Notes: generated by a model from the letters alone, not told the origin. A stretch of 64,000 bases of DNA from Prevotella sp. oral taxon 299 str. F0039 (GCF_000163055.2 NC_022111.1:930001-994000), one strand, 5' to 3'; shown: positions 1 to 8,817, counted from the first letter of the stretch. Program-made: numbers and translations.

Positions 1-823
1 CGGGTTCTTCACTCAAAGACACTCTTATTGTGTCGCCAATACCATCAGATAGCAAAGCACCAATACCCACTGCACTCTTTATTCTACCATCTTCTCCTTC
101 TCCAGCTTCGGTTACTCCTAGGTGAAGGGGATAGCTCATTCCCTCTTTTTCCATTGCTTCTACGAGCAAACGCATAGACCGAACCATAATAACAGTGTTA
201 GAAGACTTTATCGAAATCACAACATCATTAAATGATTCACGTTGACATATACGCAAGAACTCTAAGCAACTTTCTACAATTCCTTCTGGAGTATCGCCAT
301 ATCTATTACGTATTCGGTCTGAAAGAGAGCCATGATTAACACCTATTCTTATTCCTGTTTTATTCTCCTTACATATATTTAAAAAGGGAATAAAGCGTTC
401 TTCTATCTTTAATAGCTCATGAGCATACTCCTCATCAGTATATTCTAGCTTTTTAAAAGTACGTGCAGGATCTACATAATTACCTGGATTTATACGCACT
501 TTTTGAGTAGTTGTGGCAGCAACATCGGCAACTCTGGGATTAAAATGCACGTCAGCAACTAAAGGAACTTCATATCCTTTAGCTTTAAGAACATCGTTTA
601 TGCACTTCATATTTTCGGCTTCACGAACTCCTTGAGTTGTTAACCGAACCAATTCGCCACCTTTTTGAATAATACGTTCAGCCTGTTCTACACACGCTTG
701 AGTATCATTTGTATCAGTAGTTGTCATCGACTGCACTCTAATTGGATTTTCGCCTCCAATTAAAAGATTTCCAATTTTAGCGACACTCGATTTTCTTCGC
801 TGATAATTAAATAAATCAATCAT
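1..823 (-). CDS. ispG: IspG (GcpE), 4-hydroxy-3-methylbut-2-en-1-yl diphosphate synthase, N-terminal part
   Basis: This 4Fe-4S enzyme makes HMBPP in the MEP isoprenoid pathway. The gene runs off the left edge, so only about 274 N-terminal residues are visible. The reading shows the IspG opening NPIRVQSMTTTDTNDT, followed by TIM-barrel segments VPLVADVHFNPRVAD and GIRIGVNHGSLSDR. The iron-sulphur domain lies outside the window. Bacteroidetes IspG is usually long (about 600 residues, with an inserted domain), so more than half is probably missing. I chose the ATG at 823 because the following residues (MIDLFNYQRRKS) match the family's N-terminus. An in-frame ATG at 844 would add seven residues. 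It lies 69 bp after purE and is probably cotranscribed with rpoN, the PAP2-like gene and purE. Confidence 0.93.
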   Translation of the reverse strand, partial: MIDLFNYQRRKSSVAKIGNLLIGGENPIRVQSMTTTDTNDTQACVEQAERIIQKGGELVRLTTQGVREAENMKCINDVLKAKGYEVPLVADVHFNPRVADVAATTTQKVRINPGNYVDPARTFKKLEYTDEEYAHELLKIEERFIPFLNICKENKTGIRIGVNHGSLSDRIRNRYGDTPEGIVESCLEFLRICQRESFNDVVISIKSSNTVIMVRSMRLLVEAMEKEGMSYPLHLGVTEAGEGEDGRIKSAVGIGALLSDGIGDTIRVSLSEEP

Positions 824-892
824 ATATAAATAATGAGTAATCATAAAGGAGAAGAGAATATTTCATTACCCTACTCCTTTACTTTCACCATT

Positions 893-1399
893 TTAGTTGG
901 TTTTAAATGCGTACTTAATTTCTGCCAATTCTCTATTAGCCTTTTCTATTTTTGATCCTAATCCAGCCTTATATTCCATCACTTTCTGCTTTACTTCGCT
1001 ATCAGAAAGAGCGATCATTTGAGCTGCAAGGATAGCTGCATTGAGTGAACCATTCACTCCTACAGTTGCAACAGGAATTCCAGGAGGCATTTGAACGATA
1101 CTCAATAGAGAGTCTAATCCATCTAACATTCCCTTAATAGGAACACCAATAACAGGTAAAGATGTTGAAGCTGCAACAACACCAGGTAGAGCTGCAGCCA
1201 TACCAGCTGCGGCAATGATAACCTCTACACCACGAGATGCAGCGTTTTTAGCAAATGTTTCGACCGCATCAGGGGTACGATGAGCTGATAAAGCATTTAC
1301 TTCGAATGGTATTTCCATATCATTTAAAAATTCACAAGCTTTTTCCATTACCTTCAAATCGCTTGTACTTCCCATTATTATGCTAACTTTTGGATTCAT
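893..1399 (-). CDS. purE: PurE, N5-carboxyaminoimidazole ribonucleotide mutase
   Basis: PurE converts N5-CAIR to CAIR in purine synthesis in the cytosol. The protein has 168 residues, the normal size of a class I PurE. It has the signature GSTSD near residue 10, SAHRTPD at 38-44 containing the catalytic histidine, and GMAAALPG at 66-73. The gene starts 21 bp after the stop of the PAP2-like gene and ends 69 bp before ispG, so a shared transcript is likely. Nothing is broken or unusual. Confidence 0.97.
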   Translation of the reverse strand: MNPKVSIIMGSTSDLKVMEKACEFLNDMEIPFEVNALSAHRTPDAVETFAKNAASRGVEVIIAAAGMAAALPGVVAASTSLPVIGVPIKGMLDGLDSLLSIVQMPPGIPVATVGVNGSLNAAILAAQMIALSDSEVKQKVMEYKAGLGSKIEKANRELAEIKYAFKTN

Positions 1400-1420
1400 A
1401 TTGTTATTATTTTAGTTGTT

Positions 1421-2032
1421 TTATAGAATAATTAAAAATGCTGTAACGAGTCCTATTCCGAACCCAGTTAATACTTGTGAGAGTGAATGTTGTAACAAAA
1501 TCATACGACTTGAACCTACTATTCCTGCTACAAAGAAAACCAAACACAACCAGAGAGTTGGATTAAAATTGAACAAAAAGGCAAAAGCCATCAGTGCACC
1601 AAGCACACCTCCGATGGCAGCTGTATGGGTTGAGACCTTCCACCACACATTTATTAGAGCACAGATCACCTGAATTAAGAGTGCTGCAATTAGTATTCTA
1701 CCCACAAAACTCGCAACATTATAACGACTTAGCAAGTAAAAACACGTAAAATAGCATATAATTGAGATGATGTAAGGAAACATTCTTCGGTCTCGAAGAC
1801 CTAATTCTAAAAGCGACCAACCTTGATATCGTCTATAAAAATGAATAAGTAGAGTTGGGAGAAGTATTGTAAAAATATACACAACACCAAGAATCGAAAG
1901 TCGATAGGCTAACGACATTTGGTTTAAGTAGGTTAAAAAGAATAGTATCATCATACCAAAGAGGGGTAAATAGAATGGTGTAAAGACCATACTTACTATT
2001 CTTGAAACCAATATAATGTTCTTCTCATTCAT
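1421..2032 (-). CDS. PAP2-like integral membrane protein with altered catalytic motif
   Basis: A 203-residue hydrophobic protein with about six membrane segments. Two motifs resemble the PAP2 phosphatase superfamily: WKVSTHTAAIGG (131-142, in place of the usual SGH motif) and SRMILLQH (175-182, the SRxxxxxH motif). The aspartate that normally follows four residues after this histidine is glutamine here. The first PAP2 motif (KxxxxxxRP) is not obvious. Lipid phosphate phosphatase activity is therefore uncertain; a membrane PAP2-fold protein is the safe description. It lies 46 bp after rpoN and 21 bp before purE. Confidence 0.7.
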   Translation of the reverse strand: MNEKNIILVSRIVSMVFTPFYLPLFGMMILFFLTYLNQMSLAYRLSILGVVYIFTILLPTLLIHFYRRYQGWSLLELGLRDRRMFPYIISIICYFTCFYLLSRYNVASFVGRILIAALLIQVICALINVWWKVSTHTAAIGGVLGALMAFAFLFNFNPTLWLCLVFFVAGIVGSSRMILLQHSLSQVLTGFGIGLVTAFLIIL

Positions 2033-2078
2033 CTTGATATTTTTCTTTTATCTATCAATATTGGACATTTTTCGATAT

Positions 2079-3572
2079 TTATGCTTTACGAAGACGAGCT
2101 ACAGGTATTCCTAATTGTTCACGATATTTAGCTATTGTACGTCTTGCAATAGGAAAACCACGTTTCGACATTTCACTTGTTAGCTTGTCGTCGCTCATTG
2201 GTTTACTCTTATCTTCTGCATCTATCAACTCTTTAAGAGCGACTTTTATTTTTCGAGTAGACATTTCTTCGCCTCCTTCTGTGGTATATCCATCACTAAA
2301 GAAATAACGAAGGGGGAATGTTCCCCACTTTGTTTGAGCGTATTTCATATTGCTTACTCGTGAAATGGTGGAGATATCGAGCCCTGTTTTTTCTGCAATA
2401 TCTTTCAAAATCATAGGTTTTAGGTCTGCCTCATCTCCATCTTGAAAGAATTTCAATTGCCAATTAATGATGGCTTTCATTGTTGTAACAAGCGTATTGT
2501 GACGTTGTTTTATAGCTTCGATAAACCCTTGAGCTCTTTCTACCTTTTCTTTAGCATACAACAAACCCTCTTTTTGTTGACGAGACATACCATGTTTATT
2601 GTTCTTATACTCGTGAACCATATCTGAAAACGATTGAGATATTTTTAGTTCAGGTATATCTCCACGATTCAAAGTAAATGAAACACTATTATCTTCGGCT
2701 GTTTCTACAATAAAATCAGGTGTTATCTGTTGCAAACTTCGGCCTTGTGTCTCACCCAAAGCAGCCCCTGGTTTAGGATTTAACTTATAAAGTTCACGTT
2801 GAAGTGCTTCTTTCTGTTCTTCAGTTAAACCTAATTGAGATTTTATTTTATCCCAATGTTTCTTGGTAAACTCATCAAAGTATTTTTCAAGAACAGTGCG
2901 CATTAGCTTCTTTAAGGTTCCTTCCGACTTCCGTTCTACTTGCAAAAGTAAACATTCTTGCAACGAACGTGCACCAATACCAGCGGGATCGAATGTTTGA
3001 AGAATTGCCAATACATCTTCAATCTCCTCTACACTGATATCAATACCATTATAAATAGCAAGTTCATCGCTTATTGTATCGAGGCTTTTTCGTAGCAAAC
3101 CATCATCATCTAAAGAGCCAATGAGATACTCCATCACCTTGTTTTGCTCTTCAGTGAGATTAACTTCGCTCATTTCTTCTTTGAGTTTATCATAGAAAGA
3201 AATAGTATCTCCGTAAATCATCTCCTCGTGTTCGGCATTATTCGATTCGTTTCTACCATACACTTGGGGCATTTCATCATCTCCACTGATAGTCTCTAAG
3301 GCTCTTTCCAAAGCATCTTCACGCTCTTCTCTCTCACTTTTTTCCTCTTCAGTCAATTCAGAATCACCATCTAAAAGATTGGTATCAGTAGATTGTGGTT
3401 CGTCATTCTCACCCATTTCGAGTGCTGGATTGTCATCGAGTTCAGAGTTAATACTTTCTTCTAGCTCAGTTAAAGGCATCTCTAACAGTTTCACTTGCAA
3501 CATTTGTTGCTGTGAAAGACGCTGAATTTGTATTTGTTTTTGTTCTTGTGTTTGTATGAGTTTCTGAGCCAT
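2079..3572 (-). CDS. rpoN: RNA polymerase sigma-54 factor
   Basis: The alternative sigma factor that directs RNA polymerase to -24/-12 promoters and needs AAA+ activators. The 497-residue protein has the complete three-part layout. There is a glutamine-rich region I (residues 1-50, with a QQQMLQVKLLEMP core). An acidic region II follows (about 55-115). The core-binding and DNA-binding regions end in the RpoN box ARRTIAKYRE at 476-485. It is the first gene of the group that continues into the PAP2-like gene, purE and ispG. A Bacteroidetes-type promoter lies about 140 bp upstream, close to the end of the mobile element. Confidence 0.97.
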   Translation of the reverse strand: MAQKLIQTQEQKQIQIQRLSQQQMLQVKLLEMPLTELEESINSELDDNPALEMGENDEPQSTDTNLLDGDSELTEEEKSEREEREDALERALETISGDDEMPQVYGRNESNNAEHEEMIYGDTISFYDKLKEEMSEVNLTEEQNKVMEYLIGSLDDDGLLRKSLDTISDELAIYNGIDISVEEIEDVLAILQTFDPAGIGARSLQECLLLQVERKSEGTLKKLMRTVLEKYFDEFTKKHWDKIKSQLGLTEEQKEALQRELYKLNPKPGAALGETQGRSLQQITPDFIVETAEDNSVSFTLNRGDIPELKISQSFSDMVHEYKNNKHGMSRQQKEGLLYAKEKVERAQGFIEAIKQRHNTLVTTMKAIINWQLKFFQDGDEADLKPMILKDIAEKTGLDISTISRVSNMKYAQTKWGTFPLRYFFSDGYTTEGGEEMSTRKIKVALKELIDAEDKSKPMSDDKLTSEMSKRGFPIARRTIAKYREQLGIPVARLRKA

Positions 3573-3710
3573 CTGTCTCTCGTTATGTCTTATTTAGAGA
3601 TGTTATCCCGTTGAGGATATTATTAGTTTAAATAAAAAGTGACTGCTTTGCAAACAGAATTGCATCACCTTTATACATTGCTTATTTGCAATGATTTGCT
3701 ACATACCTTG

Positions 3711-3742
3711 CAAAGGTAAATATTTATCACCACAATAACAAA
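3711..3742 (-). promoter_or_regulatory. Promoter of rpoN (Bacteroidetes -33/-7 type)
   Basis: Read on the minus strand, TTTG (3742-3739) is followed by 20 bp and then TACCTTTG (3718-3711). This is a full match to the Bacteroidetes TTTG / TAnnTTTG promoter. The predicted start of transcription is near 3704, giving a leader of about 130 nt. The mobile element begins at most a few tens of bases further upstream. Confidence 0.75.
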
Positions 3743-3865
3743 AAAAGATGATTTCTAAAATACAACTAATTGGAAATAAACAAGTTACCTTGTTTGTTAA
3801 ACTGAATAGGTAACGATTTGGAAACGAGCGAACTACTTGGTGTCGCTGTTTTCTGCCTAACAAAG

Positions 3866-3920
3866 AACGCTTGTTATTCTGTTTGCAAAGATAATACTTT
3901 GTTACCGAATAACAAGCGTT
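3866..3920. repeat. 14-bp perfect inverted repeat at the left end of the element
   Basis: AACGCTTGTTATTC at 3866-3879 pairs perfectly with GAATAACAAGCGTT at 3907-3920 around a 27-nt spacer. The spacer contains GTTTGCA (3881-3887), which is also found at 27091-27097 beyond the integrases. It may act as a terminator for the relaxase operon, as a recombination site, or both. No long T tract follows. Confidence 0.6.
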
Positions 3921-3977
3921 TATGACGAAATATTTACGTTTCTGCACTTTGGGTTGTTGCTGTGTGGTTTGGGTTGG

Positions 3978-5042
3978 CTACAATCCTCTCCCTCGCTTCT
4001 TCTTTCTGTTGGCTTGGTATCTGAGCTTGCGCTGCCATGCTGCTTCTGCATAATCTTCGCTATGTGAAGATGGTGAAATCATTTCTCCTAACTCTTCCAC
4101 TATTTCATCGGCTGCACTGATGACTGCATCTGACACTTCGCTTACCGCCTTTGCAATTTGTGGAACTTCCTCTGTTGGTCGTGGGCTATATGAACGGCTT
4201 GGGGGTACGAGCTGATAGCCTGTTTCCATGGTATCTGTATTTTCTGACGATTTGCGTATTACTTGGTCTGATACATTCGTTTCGGCTTTCCGACTTGCCT
4301 CAAAGTTCTTTTGCAAAGAACGGTAGCCAAACTCCCTACCGACTTCCGATGCCTTGAACGCATATTCTCCGTATGAGAACTTCAAGCCATAGACCTTGCC
4401 CTGTTTGTTCTTCATGCGCTCTATGGTTACTCCTTGCTTGTTCAGCTCGTAGAGGAACATGGAGTGTCCTGTGAAACCTATACCTTTGTACTTTTCAAGC
4501 AGGACGTAGCATACCCTTTGTAGTTCTTTCTTTGTTTCCTCTCTCGTGGCATTGGCTTTCGCTTTCTGATGTTTCCTTTTGGCTTTGACTTCCTTTGCGA
4601 TGGTCAAACCTTTCTCCCTGCTGATTTCCTCCGCCACCCTTGCTGCCCTGTTGCTCACGAAGGTGGTGTCATAGACCTCTCCGTACAGACTGATGCGATT
4701 GGCGATGATATGAATGTGTCTATTGTCTGTATCCTTATGGGTAACTGCTACCCATTGGTGATTGTTAAGTCCCATTTTCTTGGCAAACAGATGGGCTATT
4801 TGGACAAGTTCAGAAACTGATAGTTTCTTCTCGTCCTGTGGTGCAATGCCGATTTCGATGCGCAGGAATTTGTTTCTGCATCTGGTATTGTAATCGCTGA
4901 CCAACTTCATTTCCTCGTAAATAGCCTTTGATTCTCTGCTACAAAGGTTATGAAAGGCAAGCCGATTACCTAACTTGCCCTCTCTGAAAATATAGTCTAA
5001 AGCCGTACTTCCGTGCGCTATCGCCTTACACTTTCCTATCAT
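3978..5042 (-). CDS. Relaxase / mobilization nuclease (MobA/VirD2 type)
   Basis: Relaxases nick oriT and lead the single strand into the recipient. The 354-residue protein has the histidine triad HxDxxxxHxH at residues 102-111 (HKDTDNRHIH), which binds the metal ion. Tyr17, in the N-terminal LDYIFR segment, is the likely nicking tyrosine. The C-terminal third is basic and ends in RKKKRGRGL. Its start overlaps the end of the MobC-like gene by 17 bp, so the two are translationally coupled, as usual for Bacteroides mobilizable elements. Confidence 0.93.
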   Translation of the reverse strand: MIGKCKAIAHGSTALDYIFREGKLGNRLAFHNLCSRESKAIYEEMKLVSDYNTRCRNKFLRIEIGIAPQDEKKLSVSELVQIAHLFAKKMGLNNHQWVAVTHKDTDNRHIHIIANRISLYGEVYDTTFVSNRAARVAEEISREKGLTIAKEVKAKRKHQKAKANATREETKKELQRVCYVLLEKYKGIGFTGHSMFLYELNKQGVTIERMKNKQGKVYGLKFSYGEYAFKASEVGREFGYRSLQKNFEASRKAETNVSDQVIRKSSENTDTMETGYQLVPPSRSYSPRPTEEVPQIAKAVSEVSDAVISAADEIVEELGEMISPSSHSEDYAEAAWQRKLRYQANRKKKRGRGL

Positions 5043-5457
5043 ACCTCGGCAGATTTAAGACCTTATATATATCGTCACCAATGCGAAAGTGAGGGTCGAA
5101 GAAACGCTTAAATGCTTCTTTGGCACATATGGAAAGGTTCTTGGTTATCGGCACCCATGACTCGTCCTTTATCCTGATGAGGTTGGAAACCTGTGCGTAG
5201 TACATTCCCGTTCGGTGGAGTACGGCAATGGCTTCCTTTTCATTGTCGGTCATCTTGGGAACGGCTACCACTTCACCATTCAAAAGAATCTCACGGCAGT
5301 ACTCGGAGAACTTCCGCCCTGTGCTTTCTGCCTTTGCCTTGATGCGCTGCTTCTCCTCCAAAGTACACCTAACCTTGATGAATTCCTTCTTGTTCATCTG
5401 TTTTTCTTCATTGTCCTTCTGCTGCCATTGGGTAGCTTTTCTTCTGTATTTCTTCAT
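5026..5457 (-). CDS. MobC-like relaxosome accessory protein
   Basis: A 143-residue basic protein with a ribbon-helix-helix-like segment (about residues 24-65, KVRCTLEEKQRIKAKAE onward), typical of MobC/MbpC proteins that bind oriT and help the relaxase. It sits directly upstream of the relaxase with a 17-bp overlap and directly downstream of the oriT-like region. An internal ATG at 5397 (MNKKEFIKV) is an equally credible start, because the first 20 residues look poorly conserved. Confidence 0.85.
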   Translation of the reverse strand: MKKYRRKATQWQQKDNEEKQMNKKEFIKVRCTLEEKQRIKAKAESTGRKFSEYCREILLNGEVVAVPKMTDNEKEAIAVLHRTGMYYAQVSNLIRIKDESWVPITKNLSICAKEAFKRFFDPHFRIGDDIYKVLNLPRYDRKV

Positions 5458-5820
5458 ATAAGTTTCTCTGAAAGTTAATCAGTATGGATGATTCGTTGCT
5501 GCTTAATTTCTGAATGATGACCGATGAGACCGGAGTGATTACGGTCTAACCTCCCCGATAGTTTAGCAAGGGGAGCAAGAGCAGTTTGTGGGTACAAACT
5601 GACGTCTTGCAATGCTACCCTAACAGACCGTTTACGCATAAGGCGTTTTGTTGCCAAAAAGTGAATGCACGACATTCCGTGTCTGACTGCGTTCGTGGCA
5701 TTCCCACCGTTCAGTATGCTTGACAAATGTCCGTTTTCATACTCCCGAAAAAGGGTTGATGGAGAAGTGAAAATGAAAGAGATGTTCCTCCTCTTATCCC
5801 CCTCGTCCCTTTCTGTCGGT
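5458..5820. other. Probable oriT region
   Basis: A 363-bp non-coding stretch directly upstream of the mobilization genes, where the transfer origin of such elements normally lies. It is richer in G+C than its surroundings and contains two clean hairpins. One is AGACCG/CGGTCT (5527-5532 with 5542-5547). The other is CAGTTTGT/ACAAACTG with a 4-nt GGGT loop (5582-5589 with 5594-5601). CCCC/GGGG arms also lie between them. The nick site cannot be named from the sequence alone. Confidence 0.6.
5582..5601. repeat. Hairpin within the oriT-like region
   Basis: A perfect 8-bp stem with a 4-nt loop. It is the tightest hairpin in the oriT-like region and the best candidate for relaxase/MobC recognition next to the nick site. 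Confidence 0.55.
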
Positions 5821-6318
5821 TTACAATCTTCTCCATTTCTCTATATCCTCACCATATTCCTCCAGATGAAGGCGCACGATGTTCTCCACAAAACTTGAAA
5901 GGTTGCTGCCCCTGTCGCCCAATCTGCGCACGATGAAGTCCGCCCGTTCCTGTGTCTCCCTGCTCAGATAGACCGCCTTTCGGCCTATCAATTTAGTTGG
6001 AACAAGATAGGCTTGCTTGTAGGCTTCAAGCGTTTCCTTTCTCATCTTGGCGCTGATGCGTCTTTGAACGGCTGTGTTCTCTGTGTGCTGTGATGGCACT
6101 GCATCCTGTGATGATACAACATGCTGCTCATGTTCCGAGTTCTCCGATGGAATACCCGACTGGTTCATGGGTGTTCTTTTTTCCTGCTTCCTGACCACTT
6201 CCCGTTCAGGGATAAACTTGTCTTTTTGTTTGCTAGGCTTTGAATTGGTATCTTCTTCGTTACCACCCAAATAATATGAAAGGTCATACTCTTCTTCTGT
6301 TGTTTTCTTCTTTTCCAT
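5821..6318 (-). CDS. DUF3408 family protein of mobilizable elements
   Basis: A 165-residue protein with a low-complexity, charged N-terminal half (residues 1-85) and a conserved-looking C-terminal half (from about ISAKMRKETLEAYKQAYL to the end). The C-terminal half resembles DUF3408, a family common beside Bacteroides transfer genes. The segment containing FIVRRLGDRGSNLSSFVENI suggests a ribbon-helix-helix DNA-binding fold. It lies 4 bp after the primase gene and just upstream of the oriT-like region, which fits a role in transfer or its control. The exact function is unknown. Confidence 0.75.
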   Translation of the reverse strand: MEKKKTTEEEYDLSYYLGGNEEDTNSKPSKQKDKFIPEREVVRKQEKRTPMNQSGIPSENSEHEQHVVSSQDAVPSQHTENTAVQRRISAKMRKETLEAYKQAYLVPTKLIGRKAVYLSRETQERADFIVRRLGDRGSNLSSFVENIVRLHLEEYGEDIEKWRRL

Positions 6319-6322
6319 GTCT

Positions 6323-7321
6323 TTATCTCATTTTATGTTTAACTTGTTTTACCTTTATGGGATTGGTTTGTGTTTGTGACATCGTCAATGATAGGCTTTT
6401 CTGCTGTTCACGCATCCTGTGGATGTGATATTCGTTGAGGTCTTTGAAGTTCCTGTAATGCACGGACATATCATCTACCTTGAAACCAGCCTCCATAAAA
6501 TCCTCCGTAGCTCTCCGTCCAGCTTCGTCATTGTCAAGGAAGGTACGAATGGAGGACACTTGCCTGTCATTGAGATAGCGAATGCTCCTTGCCACATTAC
6601 TCACGGAGTTCATCACAAGGCAATGGCTGATGATTTCTTTTTTCATTGAAAGGAAGGATAGAAAGTCCATAAAACCTTCGAACACGCAGACCGGTTTCAT
6701 TCTATCCGTTATCTTATCCGTGAACACGGGGGTAATATCCTTCGGAGCAATCGTTCCCTTGAAAGAGCCGTTATCCCGAAGCTCATAACCTCCCGATTGA
6801 TTGGCAAAGCCGATGGCTTGATAGTGCTGCCCTCTTACCTCATAGCTGATACAACGCAGAAAGGGCATAGCCTTTTCTAAATTGATGCAGCGGTCTTCCT
6901 CAAGATACTTTAATAAGTGTGGAGGTAAGGTGTCTGATACTTCTATCAGTCTCCTTACTCCACTTGTAGACACTGCTTGTCTGATACTTTCTTGCTTGGA
7001 AGAGCCTTGAACACTTTCTCTACGAGGAACGTGCGTTATATCGGGAGCATTCTGCCCCAAAATGCGGATGGCTTCCGACAGTGTGCAGCCCTTTAACCGC
7101 ATACAAAGGTCGATAATACTTCCGCCTTTGCCTTCGGCATAATCTATCCAGAGGTTCTTCTCTGTGTCTACCTTGAAACTTGGATGCGTGTCTTCACGAA
7201 ATGGTGAACGGTAGAGAGCATAGGCAGGTGTCCTGCGCACTGGTTTGATACCTTTCCTTTCAAGATACTCCACTATGGGGTATCGCTTAATGCGTGATAA
7301 ATCTTCTTCTTTCATTGTCAT
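6323..7321 (-). CDS. Toprim-domain DNA primase
   Basis: A 332-residue primase-like protein. The N-terminal part (about 12-90, with YRSPFREDTHPSF and LWIDYAEGKGGSII) resembles the CHC2 zinc-finger region of DnaG-type primases but lacks the usual cysteine set. The Toprim core shows the conserved Glu-Gly (215-216, VFEGFMDF) and the Asp-x-Asp motif (DND, 263-265). It probably makes primers for replication of the element or for the transferred strand. It lies between the VapE-like ATPase and DUF3408 in the same direction. An ATG two codons further in (MKEED) is an alternative start. Confidence 0.88.
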   Translation of the reverse strand: MTMKEEDLSRIKRYPIVEYLERKGIKPVRRTPAYALYRSPFREDTHPSFKVDTEKNLWIDYAEGKGGSIIDLCMRLKGCTLSEAIRILGQNAPDITHVPRRESVQGSSKQESIRQAVSTSGVRRLIEVSDTLPPHLLKYLEEDRCINLEKAMPFLRCISYEVRGQHYQAIGFANQSGGYELRDNGSFKGTIAPKDITPVFTDKITDRMKPVCVFEGFMDFLSFLSMKKEIISHCLVMNSVSNVARSIRYLNDRQVSSIRTFLDNDEAGRRATEDFMEAGFKVDDMSVHYRNFKDLNEYHIHRMREQQKSLSLTMSQTQTNPIKVKQVKHKMR

Positions 7322-7421
7322 TATAATTATTAGTTGAACATTTATTCATTCTGATTTTAATATCGGATTATATTTTGATTATGCTGATAGCGCAAACTTC
7401 ATTTATGTTTTTTCGTTTCAT

Positions 7422-7444
7422 AAAGTTTTTCCCCTAAAAACTTT
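7422..7444. terminator. Hairpin between the VapE-like and primase genes
   Basis: AAAGTTTTT and AAAAACTTT form a 9-bp stem around CCCCT. It lies in the 212-bp gap between two same-strand genes. Because of its AT-rich stem it may be a weak terminator or a leader structure of the primase gene. Confidence 0.4.
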
Positions 7445-7533
7445 TTTCACTTTTTTCTTACTACATATATTTTGATTGTAAGTGATTGACATTCAGGTAT
7501 AAGTTGTAGTAAACAACAATACTACACACGCTA

Positions 7534-8817
7534 CTACATCAAACTACCACAGCTATTTACCAGTGGGCAGGGGTGGATTTTCCTAATCTTATACACATAG
7601 ACAGGACTACAACCCTCACGCCTCTTGCTTACCTTTTCAAAGCCAGCTCTTTTGAGTGCTTCGCCCATACGTTTGAATGTCAAAGGTTGATGCGTATAAA
7701 CACCTAAATAAGCGAGTATTTCGGTAGTGGTCATGTAAGCACAATGAGGATTGTCCTCTGTTGGCTTTTCAAAACAGCGTAATAGTAGTTCCATTTCAGC
7801 GGTCTGCACTTGGAAGTCCTCACTCTCCCTGTATAGCTCCGCTATCTCGTCATCATTGAACCAATAGCGGAAGCCTGATTTTAAAAGGGCCTTCGCTTCG
7901 GTATAGACGGCATCCATAGAAATTTCCTTTGCTCGTTCTATGTCAATGGCAAGTACCTCAAAGGGCAGGAAACGCCTGCTTCCTGTCGGGTCGGTCAAAA
8001 AGTCATTGCCGTTTACCGATGCTACAAAACTCGCCAAGTGAGAGTGTTCCTCCACATACTTGTCGTAAGGCATACGGTATTTAACCATAGGACAGGTAAT
8101 AAGGTTCTTGAGTTCATTCTCATCACGCTTGTTGAGGGCTTTGAGCTGGTCGTCTATGTTTACGATGAGGTTCTGACCGATATAAGTAAGTGTGTCCTTC
8201 TCCTGCGGATATATTTTTCCTGTGTAGCTGTAACCTTTAAGCGCGGGCGGACAAAGCAAATCAAGAAAGGTAGTCTTGAACTTTCCTTGTTCCCCTGTTA
8301 GTACAAGACAGGTATGGTTGCGGCATTCACGGTCGTCCATAGCGTTGGTAACCACTGCAACCAGCCATTTGGTAAGGTATGGCAGCCACTTTTCAGAGTT
8401 GCGGACGATAACGCACGATGCAAGGTTGGCTATTGTGCTTTGGTTTACCTCTATCTTGTGCAGCACTTCTGAAGCATCAACCTCTGGCAAAGCCTTGAAG
8501 TATTCCTGTATGGGATTGATGCGTGGAGAAAAGCTGCTTTCGATGATGGAATAGAGATTGTCGGAGGAGGTAATGATGCCCATATCTAAATCAAGCTCCC
8601 TACGGAGAGAATTGATTTCATAGCGACCAACCTTTGTAAAACGACAGTCTACATCTTTATTGCTACGGTATTCCGTTCTGTCCAGCACGGTATTATACCT
8701 GAACACATAGTGCGCACGGAGATAGGTTTCTATTTCGCTGTTCTTGGAGGTGTTTCCCCTGCGTTCGGTAGAATTGCCTGTTGTTTTCATTCTGCTTTTA
8801 TCTGCTTCATTTTTCAT
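7534..8817 (-). CDS. VapE/DUF3874 family ATPase (superfamily 3 helicase-like)
   Basis: A 427-residue protein with a Walker A motif GEQGKFKTT (175-183) and a Walker B-like LIVNIDDQ (217-224). Further on are PTGSRRFLPFEV and a C-terminal winged-helix-like region. This is the layout of the virulence-associated E / DUF3874 family found with primases in mobile elements. The likely job is DNA unwinding at a replication origin of the element together with the downstream Toprim primase. No frameshift is seen. Confidence 0.85.
   Translation of the reverse strand: MKNEADKSRMKTTGNSTERRGNTSKNSEIETYLRAHYVFRYNTVLDRTEYRSNKDVDCRFTKVGRYEINSLRRELDLDMGIITSSDNLYSIIESSFSPRINPIQEYFKALPEVDASEVLHKIEVNQSTIANLASCVIVRNSEKWLPYLTKWLVAVVTNAMDDRECRNHTCLVLTGEQGKFKTTFLDLLCPPALKGYSYTGKIYPQEKDTLTYIGQNLIVNIDDQLKALNKRDENELKNLITCPMVKYRMPYDKYVEEHSHLASFVASVNGNDFLTDPTGSRRFLPFEVLAIDIERAKEISMDAVYTEAKALLKSGFRYWFNDDEIAELYRESEDFQVQTAEMELLLRCFEKPTEDNPHCAYMTTTEILAYLGVYTHQPLTFKRMGEALKRAGFEKVSKRREGCSPVYVYKIRKIHPCPLVNSCGSLM

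Larger units (their letters stand above)
3573..3977. other. Gene-free left junction of the mobile element
   Basis: About 400 bp without a credible gene between rpoN and the relaxase. It holds the rpoN promoter, two short sequences (3764-3773 and 3804-3815) that reappear inverted at the other end of the element, and a perfect inverted repeat (3866-3920). The exact boundary between host and element is somewhere between about 3743 and 3950. Confidence 0.6.

Noticed and set aside
3699..3947. 82-codon open frame at the left end of the element
   Set aside because: It covers the rpoN promoter and the inverted repeat, has low-complexity hydrophobic composition and no ribosome binding site.
5475..5726. 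83-codon open frame upstream of mobC
   Set aside because: It spans the hairpins of the oriT-like region; the apparent conservation is better explained by the transfer origin.
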